Source of the DNA: Chloroflexota bacterium
Lineage (GTDB): Bacteria > Chloroflexota > Dehalococcoidia > Dehalococcoidales > UBA3254
Direction: 5' to 3'
Assembly: GCA_017860765.1 (NCBI GenBank)
Contig: JAGDMY010000004.1
Coordinates: 1-17,232 of the forward strand
DNA: 17,232 nt
Shown: positions 6,386-13,167 of the stretch, piece by piece
Numbering within the stretch: the first letter of the stretch is position 1
How the letters are laid out: every line of letters starts with the position of its first letter
Notes under the pieces: generated by a model
Database searches by the model: none
The model's input: only the letters and a program-made list of their open reading frames with translations
Told to the model about the DNA's origin: nothing
Translations under genes and position numbers: made by a program

Positions 6386-7567
6386 ATGAGCTTTCTGTGT
6401 GTCCTGCTGCCGCATTTTGCCCTGAGATGCGAAACCCTCAGGCGTCCGGAAATCGGAGACCGCCCGCTGGTGATAACCCAGGCCGTGGGTTCGCAGAAGC
6501 TGGTCCTGGATTATTCGCCCGGGCTGGAAGGCCTGCAGTGCGAGATGCCCCTCCAGCAGGCCCTTTCCCGCTGCCGGGAGGTGGAGCTGGTCCAGGCTGA
6601 TATCCCCTTCTACTGGTCCACCTTCAATGAGCTGCTGGACTCTCTGGAGTTGAAGAGTCCTCTGGTGGAAGGCCCTGCCCTGGGCTGCGCTTACCTCGGC
6701 CTGGACGGGCTGCAGCTGATTTACCCCTCTTACGAGGCCCTTATCAGTGCGGTACGGGAAGTCATACCGCCGGTCCTGGCGGCCCAAATGGGGATAGCCG
6801 AGGGCAAATTCCTGTCTTACCTGGCCGCCTTGCACAGTCCTCCCGGCGGTTACCGGACTTTGACAGGTGATGCCAGGGCTTTCCTTAAAGACCTGCCCTG
6901 CGATGTCCTGCCGGTTTCCCTGAAGAGCAAGGACCGGTTGCATGCTTTCGGGCTGGCCACTCTGGGACAGATAGCCTCTTTGCCCCCCGGCCCCCTCCAG
7001 TCCCAGTTCGGTCCCGAAGGACGGCAAATAGGGGAGCTGGCCAGGGGCTATGACGACACGCCCCTCTACCCCCGGTTTATGGAGGAAAATATCCAGGAAA
7101 ATACCGTGCTGTCCTCGGTAACAGTCTCCCTGGAAGCCATACTGCTGACTGTGGAGTCACTGCTCGCCCGCATCCTGGCCGGAGACTCCTTGAAAGGCCG
7201 GGGCATCCGCCGCCTTACACTCTGGACGCGGGGCTGGTGCTCCGAGCGCTGGGAGCACATCATCCAGTACAAGGAGCCGGCCATGGATATTAAAAGTATA
7301 CTCTCCCGGATCAAGCCGTTTCTGGAGAGCTATCCCCAGCCGGGGCCGGTGGAGCAGGTGGGAGTGATGATTACCGGTTTAGGCTACCGCAGCGGGCGGC
7401 AGAAGAGCCTCTTCTCCGAGGTCAGGGCCCGGGACCATCTGCTGGATGATATTAAAAAGTTAGAGTTTCGCCTGGGCCAGCCCCAGGTATTCAAGATCAA
7501 GGAGGTCGAGCCATGGTCCAGAATTCCGGAAAGACGCTACGCCCTGGCCTCAGCCTCCGGCGGATAA
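6386..7567 (+). CDS. imuB: ImuB-like inactive Y-family DNA polymerase subunit
   Basis: A 393-residue Y-family polymerase relative. In other bacteria ImuB is non-catalytic: it binds the beta clamp and recruits DnaE2 to damaged DNA for translesion synthesis. Two sequence features support that role. First, the active-site acids of DinB-type polymerases are gone: the N-terminal metal Asp region reads CVLLPHFALRCE, and the S-x-D-E-A-Y-L motif is ALGCAYLGLDGL with Gly100 and Cys101 in place of Asp and Glu. Second, RQKSLF (Q339 to F343) near the C-terminus looks like a beta-clamp-binding motif. The fingers/palm, thumb-like HhH segment (about 170-215, HAFGLATLGQIASLPPGPL) and little-finger region are all present. 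The start ATG is preceded by GAGGTGA (6376-6382). It is the first gene of the SOS-promoter cassette and overlaps the next gene by 55 nt. A canonical active Pol IV is unlikely. Confidence 0.85.
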   Translation: MSFLCVLLPHFALRCETLRRPEIGDRPLVITQAVGSQKLVLDYSPGLEGLQCEMPLQQALSRCREVELVQADIPFYWSTFNELLDSLELKSPLVEGPALGCAYLGLDGLQLIYPSYEALISAVREVIPPVLAAQMGIAEGKFLSYLAALHSPPGGYRTLTGDARAFLKDLPCDVLPVSLKSKDRLHAFGLATLGQIASLPPGPLQSQFGPEGRQIGELARGYDDTPLYPRFMEENIQENTVLSSVTVSLEAILLTVESLLARILAGDSLKGRGIRRLTLWTRGWCSERWEHIIQYKEPAMDIKSILSRIKPFLESYPQPGPVEQVGVMITGLGYRSGRQKSLFSEVRARDHLLDDIKKLEFRLGQPQVFKIKEVEPWSRIPERRYALASASGG

Positions 7568-7800
7568 ACCTGCCTGAACCACTGGAGGTGGCGGAATCTG
7601 ACTCCGGCGGGCCCCTGGAGGTCAGGTCGCCGGGGAGGCAGGCTGTCAGTGCCATTGAGGACATGTGGAGGATTGATGACGAGTGGTGGCGCAGTGAGCC
7701 TATTTCACGCCTCTACTACGCCGTCCTTCTCAATTCTGGACAAAGGCTGGCGGTTTATAAAGACCTTATTGCAGGCAAGTGGTATAGGCAGGGGTATTAG
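7513..7800 (+). CDS. small conserved protein of the imuB-dnaE2 cassette, unknown function
   Basis: A 95-residue soluble protein. The N-terminal third is basic and probably flexible. From residue 20 it has a conserved-looking pattern: a short PEPLEV strand, WRIDDEWWR (52-60), RLYYAVLL (66-73) and a C-terminal YKDLIAGKWYRQGY (82-95), rich in aromatic residues. From memory this resembles small uncharacterised proteins (DUF6504-like) found next to imuB and dnaE2 in Actinobacteria and Chloroflexota; the family name is tentative. AAGGAGGT (7499-7506) lies 6 nt before the ATG, an excellent ribosome-binding site, and the gene starts inside imuB (55-nt overlap), implying coupling. dnaE2 begins 25 nt later. 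I infer an accessory mutasome subunit, perhaps bridging or standing in for ImuA. It has no RecA/Walker motifs, so it is not ImuA itself. Confidence 0.85.
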   Translation: MVQNSGKTLRPGLSLRRINLPEPLEVAESDSGGPLEVRSPGRQAVSAIEDMWRIDDEWWRSEPISRLYYAVLLNSGQRLAVYKDLIAGKWYRQGY

Positions 7801-7825
7801 GAGGGGGTTTGGAATTTTACATCTT

Positions 7826-10800
7826 ATGTATTACGCCGAATTACACTGTCACAGCTACTATTCTTTCCATGATGGCGCCTCTTCGCTGGAGGAGCTGCTG
7901 CTGCGGGCGAAAGAGCTGGGCTATAGCGCTCTGGCCCTCACCGACCACAACAACCTGTGCGGGGCGATGCGCTTTGCCCAGCTGACCCGCTCCCTCGGCA
8001 TTCAGGGCCTCATCGGCGCCGAGGTGAGCCTGAAAGGCGGCCATCACCTGACTCTGCTGGCCAGAGACCGCCAGGGCTACCGCAACCTGTGCCGCCTCAT
8101 CACCGCCGCTCACAGCGCTGGTGAGCGCGATAGACCTGAGCTAGACTCCAGCCTCCTGGCGGAATACGCCTCAGGACTAATCGCTCTCTCGGGTTGCCCC
8201 GCCGGAGAACTGCCTCAACTGGTGACTAAAGCGCGCTTCTCTGAAGCCCGGCGCTTGATTCAGCAGTATCTGGACTGGTTTGGCAAAGACAACTACTACC
8301 TGGAAATCCAGCACAATCTGGTCAACGGTGACACTGAGCGCAATCGCCGGCTGCTGACCCTGGCCCGGGAAATGGGGGTCAAAGCGGCGGCCACGGGCGA
8401 TGTCCATTACCATATCCGGGAAAGGCACCAGCTTCAGGACTGCCTGGTGGCTATCCGTCACTGTAAGAGTCTGGAGGAGACCCACCGCGAGCGTAGACCC
8501 AACTCGGAGTATTATCTCCGTCCTCTCCCGGATCTGGAGTCCCTTTTCCGCCACTGCCCCGAGGCCCTGGCCAACACCCTGGAGATCGCTGCACGCTGCA
8601 CCCTGGACCTGCCCCGGGACCTCAGCTACACTTTCCCGGACTACCAGGCGCCGGAGGGGGATACCTCTGATAGCTACCTGGAGAAGCTCTGTTATGAGGC
8701 TGCTGTGAGGCGCTACGGGTCTATCACCCCCGAGGTGCGCCAGAGGCTGGACCAGGAGTTCGACCTGATCCGCAAATATAAACTGGCCGGCTTTCTGCTG
8801 ATGTACCATGAGGTTATCAAGCTGGGGCGGGAGGTGATGATCGCGCAGGGACTCAGCGCCCCCTCCTTGACTCTGGAGGAGAACCCGCCGGGCAGGGGCC
8901 GCGGCTCTTCGGTGGCCTTGCTGGTGGGCTATCTCATCGGTCTTTCCCACATCGACCCGCTGAAATATCAACTCTCCCTGGAAAGGTTCCTCCCCGCCGA
9001 TACCATGAGCAATGTGCCGGATATCGACCTCGATTTTCCGCGCAGCATACGGGAAGACCTCATCCTGAGGACACATCAGAAATGGGGCTGGGAAAAAGCT
9101 GCTCTGACCGGCACCATTGCCACTTATCAGGTCAAGGGCGCCGTCCGCGACCTCGGCAAGGCGCTCGGCCTGCCGGAGGAAGAGGTCGACCAGATGGCCA
9201 AGCAGGCGGACTGGGGCAGCGCCAGGGGCCTCGAGGCCCAGATGCAGAAAATGCCCCATTTCAAGGGCAAAATAGAAGCCCCTGTCTGGCGCGACCTGGT
9301 GCGGCTGGCCTGGGAACTGGACGGCTTCCCCAAGTATATGGGGCAGCACCCGGGCGGCATGATCCTATCCTCTACCCCCCTGATAGATATCGTACCGGTA
9401 CAGAGGGGCGCCATCGAGGGGCGCTATGTCTGTCAATGGGACAAGGACAGCATCGATGACGCCGGGTTCGTTAAAATTGATTTCCTGGCCCTGGGCGCCC
9501 TTTCTCAAATGCAGGAGGCGGTGGAGCTTATTAAAGAGCGCACCGGCCACAGAATTGACCTCTCGCGCATTGACTTCGAGGATGCGGCGGTCTATGACAT
9601 GCTCTGCCGGGGAGATACCATCGGCATCTTCCAGGTAGAGTCAGCGGCCCAGATGCAGACCATCACCCGGCTCAAGCCCCGAAACCTTCTGGATATGGCC
9701 CATGAGGTGGGGGCGGTGAGGCCGGGGGTAGGCGTGAATCACGGAGTACAGGAGTACCTGGCCCGGCGCAGCGGCCAGCAGCCGGTAACCTACGATCATC
9801 CTCTGGAAAAACGCGCCCTCGAGCGCACCCTGGGAGTCGTCCTGTTCCAGGACCAGGTCAATCAACTGGCGATAGATGTGGCCGGTTTTGCTCCCAGCGA
9901 GGCCGACCGCCTGCGCCGCTCCTTCGGCCGACGGCATAATGAGGAATTGCTTAAGCAATACCGGCAGAAGTTCCTCGAAGGCGCCGGAAGCAGAGGGGTC
10001 AGCCAGGCAGCGGCCGAGGCCATCTTTAAGAAGTTCAATGGCCTGTATATGTTTCCCGAGTCCCATGCTTTTGCCTTTGGGGTCACAGCTTATCAGGCCT
10101 CCTGGTTGAAGTTGCACTATCCTCTGGAGTTCTTCGTCGGCATCTTCAATCAGCAGCCCATGGGCTTCTATAATCTGGAGACTTTAAAAGAGGACGCCCG
10201 GAGGCATAATGTGCGGATATTAAACCCCGATATCAACCAAAGCCAGGCTAAATGTATACTGGAAGGCCAGATGCTGCGGCTGGGCTTCTTACAGGTACTG
10301 AGCCTGGGAGAGGCCGCCGCGACTGCTATAGTGGAGGGGAGGAAGAAGCGGGGGGATTTCCGCAGCATCGGAGATTTCCTGGAGCGTACCGGCATACTGG
10401 AGGAGGTGGCCTTTAACCTGGCCGACGCTGGAGCTTTTGATAGCCTGGAGCCCAACCGCCGCAAGGTGAAGTGGGAGATTGGCCTCAGGTACCGGCCGAT
10501 AAACTCTCAATTGCTGCTATCATTGCCGGTGAAGCAGGACCTGGTGGAGCTGAGTGCGCCCACCGAATGGGAGCGCATGAAAGAAGAGTATAATGTGCTC
10601 AGCCTCTTTCCCGATGGACACATCATGGCTAAGCTGCGTCCGCGTTTCCCGGGCAATTTATGCTGTAGCCGGGATATCGCCCGGCTGAGCGACGGCGCCG
10701 AGGTAGTCACCGTGGGCCTGGTCATCCGCCGGCAAAGGCCGCAGGGCAAGGTGGTCTTTATTACGCTGGAAGATGAGTTCGGACATATCCCGCTGATGGT

Positions 10801-10963
10801 CTTCCCTCAGGTCTATGAACGCCAGGAGCACCGCTTCAAAGCGCCCTTCCTGATGGTCAAAGGGAGGCTCTCCAGACGTGAAGGGGCCCACAATGTGGTG
10901 GTCACTCAGGTTAAACCCTTCAGCGCACTGGAGAAGGTCCCTCAGTCTAAGGACTGGAGATAA
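7826..10963 (+). CDS. dnaE2: error-prone DNA polymerase III alpha subunit DnaE2
   Basis: A 1045-residue C-family polymerase, the translesion polymerase of the ImuB/DnaE2 mutasome. Domains in order: PHP (LHCHSYYSFHDGASS with H7 and H9, TDHN with D40/H41, E66); palm with GRGSSVALLVGYLIGLSHID and PDIDLDF (catalytic D401 and D403) and a third Asp in VKIDFLALG (D552); fingers; HhH region; and an OB fold at about 958-1025. It ends SKDWR, like the SRDF/W tails I recall for DnaE2. The short length, SYYSFHDGAS N-terminus and cassette position favour DnaE2 over replicative DnaE1. ATG 7826 is chosen because MYYAELHCHS matches the family start, but the strong AGGAGG at 7799-7804 is 21 nt away. An in-frame ATT at 7814 is better spaced. 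Upstream extension to 7649 overlaps the small gene and is not believable. It is convergent with the PHP gene, with a 7-nt gap. Confidence 0.93.
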   Translation: MYYAELHCHSYYSFHDGASSLEELLLRAKELGYSALALTDHNNLCGAMRFAQLTRSLGIQGLIGAEVSLKGGHHLTLLARDRQGYRNLCRLITAAHSAGERDRPELDSSLLAEYASGLIALSGCPAGELPQLVTKARFSEARRLIQQYLDWFGKDNYYLEIQHNLVNGDTERNRRLLTLAREMGVKAAATGDVHYHIRERHQLQDCLVAIRHCKSLEETHRERRPNSEYYLRPLPDLESLFRHCPEALANTLEIAARCTLDLPRDLSYTFPDYQAPEGDTSDSYLEKLCYEAAVRRYGSITPEVRQRLDQEFDLIRKYKLAGFLLMYHEVIKLGREVMIAQGLSAPSLTLEENPPGRGRGSSVALLVGYLIGLSHIDPLKYQLSLERFLPADTMSNVPDIDLDFPRSIREDLILRTHQKWGWEKAALTGTIATYQVKGAVRDLGKALGLPEEEVDQMAKQADWGSARGLEAQMQKMPHFKGKIEAPVWRDLVRLAWELDGFPKYMGQHPGGMILSSTPLIDIVPVQRGAIEGRYVCQWDKDSIDDAGFVKIDFLALGALSQMQEAVELIKERTGHRIDLSRIDFEDAAVYDMLCRGDTIGIFQVESAAQMQTITRLKPRNLLDMAHEVGAVRPGVGVNHGVQEYLARRSGQQPVTYDHPLEKRALERTLGVVLFQDQVNQLAIDVAGFAPSEADRLRRSFGRRHNEELLKQYRQKFLEGAGSRGVSQAAAEAIFKKFNGLYMFPESHAFAFGVTAYQASWLKLHYPLEFFVGIFNQQPMGFYNLETLKEDARRHNVRILNPDINQSQAKCILEGQMLRLGFLQVLSLGEAAATAIVEGRKKRGDFRSIGDFLERTGILEEVAFNLADAGAFDSLEPNRRKVKWEIGLRYRPINSQLLLSLPVKQDLVELSAPTEWERMKEEYNVLSLFPDGHIMAKLRPRFPGNLCCSRDIARLSDGAEVVTVGLVIRRQRPQGKVVFITLEDEFGHIPLMVFPQVYERQEHRFKAPFLMVKGRLSRREGAHNVVVTQVKPFSALEKVPQSKDWR

Positions 10964-10970
10964 AGGTGGG

Positions 10971-11627
10971 TCAGGTCAATTTTTTCAGGAGTATTTCGGG
11001 GTTGGCCTGCAAAACCGAAAGGCAGGTCGGGTCATCCAGTCCGGTGCCTTGAATCACGGCGCTGGCCAGGGCTTCGGTCAACAGGTCGCTATCAGTATGG
11101 GCGTCGGAATTGACCAGCATCCTGGCACCCGCTTTCTGGGCCAGTTTAGCTACCAGCCCGTTGGTCAGAGAGTGACCTTTTCGGGCGCTGATTTCCAGGA
11201 ACACCCCCTTTTCGGCGGCCAGCCTGGCCTCCTCCGGGGTAAGCAGGCCGGGATGGGCCAGGATATCCACATGGGGGCTGTTCAGGGCAGCCAGATTGGT
11301 GCCCTTTTCGACCGGCTCCACGATGGTCTCACCATGCACCACCACAACCCGGGCCCCCAGCTCTTTGGCTTTTTTGGCCGTAGCGGCAATCGCCGCCGCA
11401 GGAACATAGGTCAGCTCAATGCCCGGAATAGCCAGGATTTTCCAATGGGCGCGAGCCATGGCGCAGGTCTGTATTATCTCCCCTATGATACGGGGCAGAT
11501 CACCGGCCGCCGCATGATCGGTCAATGCCACCGCCGAATAGCCGTTGACGATTGCCCTCCGCACCATTTCCATTGGCGAGATGTCCCCGTCGCTCAGCGA
11601 AGTATGAATATGAAAATCGTAGACCAT
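10971..11627 (-). CDS. PHP-domain metal-dependent phosphoesterase
   Basis: A 218-residue stand-alone PHP protein of the histidinol-phosphatase-like superfamily. The full metal-ligand set is visible: DFHIHTSLSDGD (H6, H8, D13), LTDHA (D37, H38), GIELTYV (E71), VVHGE (H99), ILAHPG (H125) and NSDAH (D175, H177), so a trinuclear-metal phosphatase or phosphodiesterase is likely. The substrate is unknown: histidinol phosphate, nucleotides and polyphosphate-type substrates are all possible. ATG 11627 is preferred over GTG 11636 because AAGGTG (11639-11634) lies 6 nt before it and overlaps the GTG. It has its own promoter at 11706-11734. Its 3' end faces the dnaE2 stop codon with 7 nt between. Its proximity to a PHP-containing polymerase may be coincidence. 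Confidence 0.88.
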   Translation of the reverse strand: MVYDFHIHTSLSDGDISPMEMVRRAIVNGYSAVALTDHAAAGDLPRIIGEIIQTCAMARAHWKILAIPGIELTYVPAAAIAATAKKAKELGARVVVVHGETIVEPVEKGTNLAALNSPHVDILAHPGLLTPEEARLAAEKGVFLEISARKGHSLTNGLVAKLAQKAGARMLVNSDAHTDSDLLTEALASAVIQGTGLDDPTCLSVLQANPEILLKKLT

Positions 11628-11705
11628 CTCTCTCACCTTATCCCTTTGGCTTCAAAGCCGGCCAACCCAGTCCGGGTAGTCAGACCCCATCCTCTTTTAT
11701 TCATA

Positions 11706-11734
11706 ATTATGCATAAACCGGACCATAGTGGCAA
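11706..11734 (-). promoter_or_regulatory. sigma-70 promoter of the PHP gene
   Basis: On the minus strand TTGCCA (11734-11729), a 17-nt spacer and CATAAT (11711-11706) each match the consensus at five of six positions. The start would be near 11699, leaving a leader of about 70 nt. It lies in the 134-bp gap downstream of truB, so the PHP gene can be expressed apart from the truB operon. Confidence 0.65.
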
Positions 11735-11770
11735 GCCATTCCCGCGCTTTTCATAGCTCGCCAACAGGAA

Positions 11771-12688
11771 CTAAACCCGGGACGGCCGAAAGAAAATCTT
11801 CTCCGGCCACCAGCGGCCTGTTTCGGGGTCGTACTTTATCATGCCCAGGAAGCAGCCTTCTTCGGTATAGACCCGGCTGCGTCTTCCGGTCGATAGGGCC
11901 GCCGACCCGGCTTCAGGTTCGATATCCAGGTCGATTGGAGCGCCGTGAATCAGAGAGCTGCGCTTTTCCTCATTGACCACGACGGCGGTGAAGGGCAGGA
12001 GGGCGAAATCCAGCGGATAAAGGTACTTTTCACCATAGCCCTGGCCCAGGGCCTCTTCCAGACGGGGCAGGGTCAGGGCATCTTCTATCGTAAAGGGCCC
12101 CACCCTGGGACGGACCAGGCTTTTCAGATGCGCTCCGCACCCCAGCGCCTCCCCAATATCATTGGCCAGGGAGCGGACATAGGTCCCCTTGCTGCAGACG
12201 ATCTCCAGCGTCACCACGGGCGGCTCCCAACCACTGATTTCCAGGTTGTAAATGTGGGCCGATCGGCTGCGGCGTTCTACCTCGATCCCCGAGCGGGCCA
12301 GTTTATAGAGAGGTTTGCCCTTATGCTTTATAGCACTATACATCGGGGGAACCTGCTGAATGGCGCCCCGGTATTGCGCCAGGACTCCTTCTACCATTTC
12401 CCGTCTAATGCCCGCCGCATCGGCCACGTGGATGACTTTGCCAGCGGCGTCATAGGTATCAGTGGTGATGCCTAGTTCCACCTGAGCCCGGTAGGACTTG
12501 GTAGCGTCGAAAAGATATTCAATAATACGGGTAGCCTGTCCCAGGCAGACGGGCAGTACACCGGTGGCCTGAGGGTCCAGGGTCCCGGCGTGTCCGGCCT
12601 GCTTTTCGCGGCATAGCCATTTCACCTTCGCGACTACCTGGAAAGAGGTCATATCCCGGGGTTTGTTGATGTTAAGAATGCCATCCAT
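11771..12688 (-). CDS. truB: tRNA pseudouridine(55) synthase
   Basis: Makes pseudouridine 55 in the T loop of tRNAs. A 305-residue protein starting MDGILNINKP, the standard TruB opening. The catalytic aspartate is D38 in GHAGTLDPQATGVLP. Other family signatures are KSYRAQVELGITTDTYD, QVPPMYSAIKHKGKPLYKLAR and CSKGTYVRSLANDIGEALG. A short PUA-like C-terminal part covers about residues 235-305. It ends the nusA-ylxR-infB-rbfA block but is separated from rbfA by 111 bp, and no Shine-Dalgarno is visible before its ATG. A weak promoter right in front of it could give a leaderless transcript. Confidence 0.95.
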   Translation of the reverse strand: MDGILNINKPRDMTSFQVVAKVKWLCREKQAGHAGTLDPQATGVLPVCLGQATRIIEYLFDATKSYRAQVELGITTDTYDAAGKVIHVADAAGIRREMVEGVLAQYRGAIQQVPPMYSAIKHKGKPLYKLARSGIEVERRSRSAHIYNLEISGWEPPVVTLEIVCSKGTYVRSLANDIGEALGCGAHLKSLVRPRVGPFTIEDALTLPRLEEALGQGYGEKYLYPLDFALLPFTAVVVNEEKRSSLIHGAPIDLDIEPEAGSAALSTGRRSRVYTEEGCFLGMIKYDPETGRWWPEKIFFRPSRV

Positions 12689-12693
12689 ATTGA

Positions 12694-12722
12694 CTAATAG
12701 GAAGCACCAAAATCCAAATCAA
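12694..12722 (-). promoter_or_regulatory. weak candidate promoter immediately before truB
   Basis: TTGATT (12722-12717), a 17-nt spacer and TATTAG (12699-12694) match the consensus at four of six positions each. The -10 box ends 5 nt before the truB ATG, so the transcript would start at or next to the start codon. This fits the missing ribosome-binding site, but the boxes are weak. Confidence 0.3.
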
Positions 12723-12799
12723 GGCCGCCAGGCAAAAATTTCCTTATCCAAATATAGGAAAATGAAAATTCGAAGGGGGAGAGATCCGCTAGAACCAAG

Positions 12800-13159
12800 C
12801 TATCCCTTGTTCTCCCTGGCGACCCTGTCAATCAGCTCGATAAGCCGGGTCCCGCGCTCGATGGAATTGTCCCAGACGAAGCTTAATTCGGGCACCCGCC
12901 TCATTTTAAGGTGTTTGGCCATCTCGCTGCGGAAAAAGCCGGAAGAATGACCCAGGGCGCTCAGAATTTCCTTCTTTTTTTCCTCTTCGCAGACGCAGCT
13001 GACGAGTATTTTAGCATATCGCAAATCGGGGGTAGTCTCTACGGAGTTGATGCAGACATAGCCGCTGAGCCGGGGGTCTTTAACTTCGCGCAGCAGAAGG
13101 TCGCTGAGCTCCTGACGGATGAGCTGGTTGACCCGCTCTATTCGATGAGTCTGGGGCAT
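12800..13159 (-). CDS. rbfA: 30S ribosome-binding factor A
   Basis: A cold-adaptation and 16S rRNA 5'-end maturation factor that binds free 30S subunits. The 119-residue length is typical. The N-terminal RIERVNQLIRQELSDLLL and REVKDPRLSGYVCINSVETT carry the RbfA KH-like fold signature, followed by DLRYAKILVSC and SGFFRSEMAKHLKMRRVPEL. The ATG is 8 nt after the infB stop codon, and AGGA overlapping that stop acts as ribosome-binding site, so rbfA is translationally coupled to infB. Confidence 0.95.
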   Translation of the reverse strand: MPQTHRIERVNQLIRQELSDLLLREVKDPRLSGYVCINSVETTPDLRYAKILVSCVCEEEKKKEILSALGHSSGFFRSEMAKHLKMRRVPELSFVWDNSIERGTRLIELIDRVARENKG

Positions 13160-13167
13160 ATCTTTTC

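Noticed and set aside
7649..7825. 59-codon upstream extension of dnaE2
   Set aside because: It overlaps the well-supported small gene in another frame and lacks the family N-terminus, which begins at MYYAELHCHS.
8177..9349. 390-codon minus-strand frame inside dnaE2
   Set aside because: It lies fully within a gene with clear polymerase motifs; the translation shows no recognisable domain and is a GC-rich shadow.
10943..10956. CAGTC-TAAG-GACTG hairpin at the end of dnaE2
   Set aside because: A 5-bp stem in the coding region, with the nearest T run more than 20 nt away; not a credible terminator.
10971..11627. PHP gene as a fourth member of the mutasome (separate proofreading or pyrophosphatase subunit for DnaE2)
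   Set aside because: It is on the opposite strand with its own non-SOS promoter, and dnaE2 already has a PHP domain; adjacency alone is not evidence.
12739..12761. TTTCCT/AGGAAA hairpin between rbfA and truB
   Set aside because: The stem is only 6 bp of mainly A-T pairs with an 11-nt loop, too weak to call a terminator.
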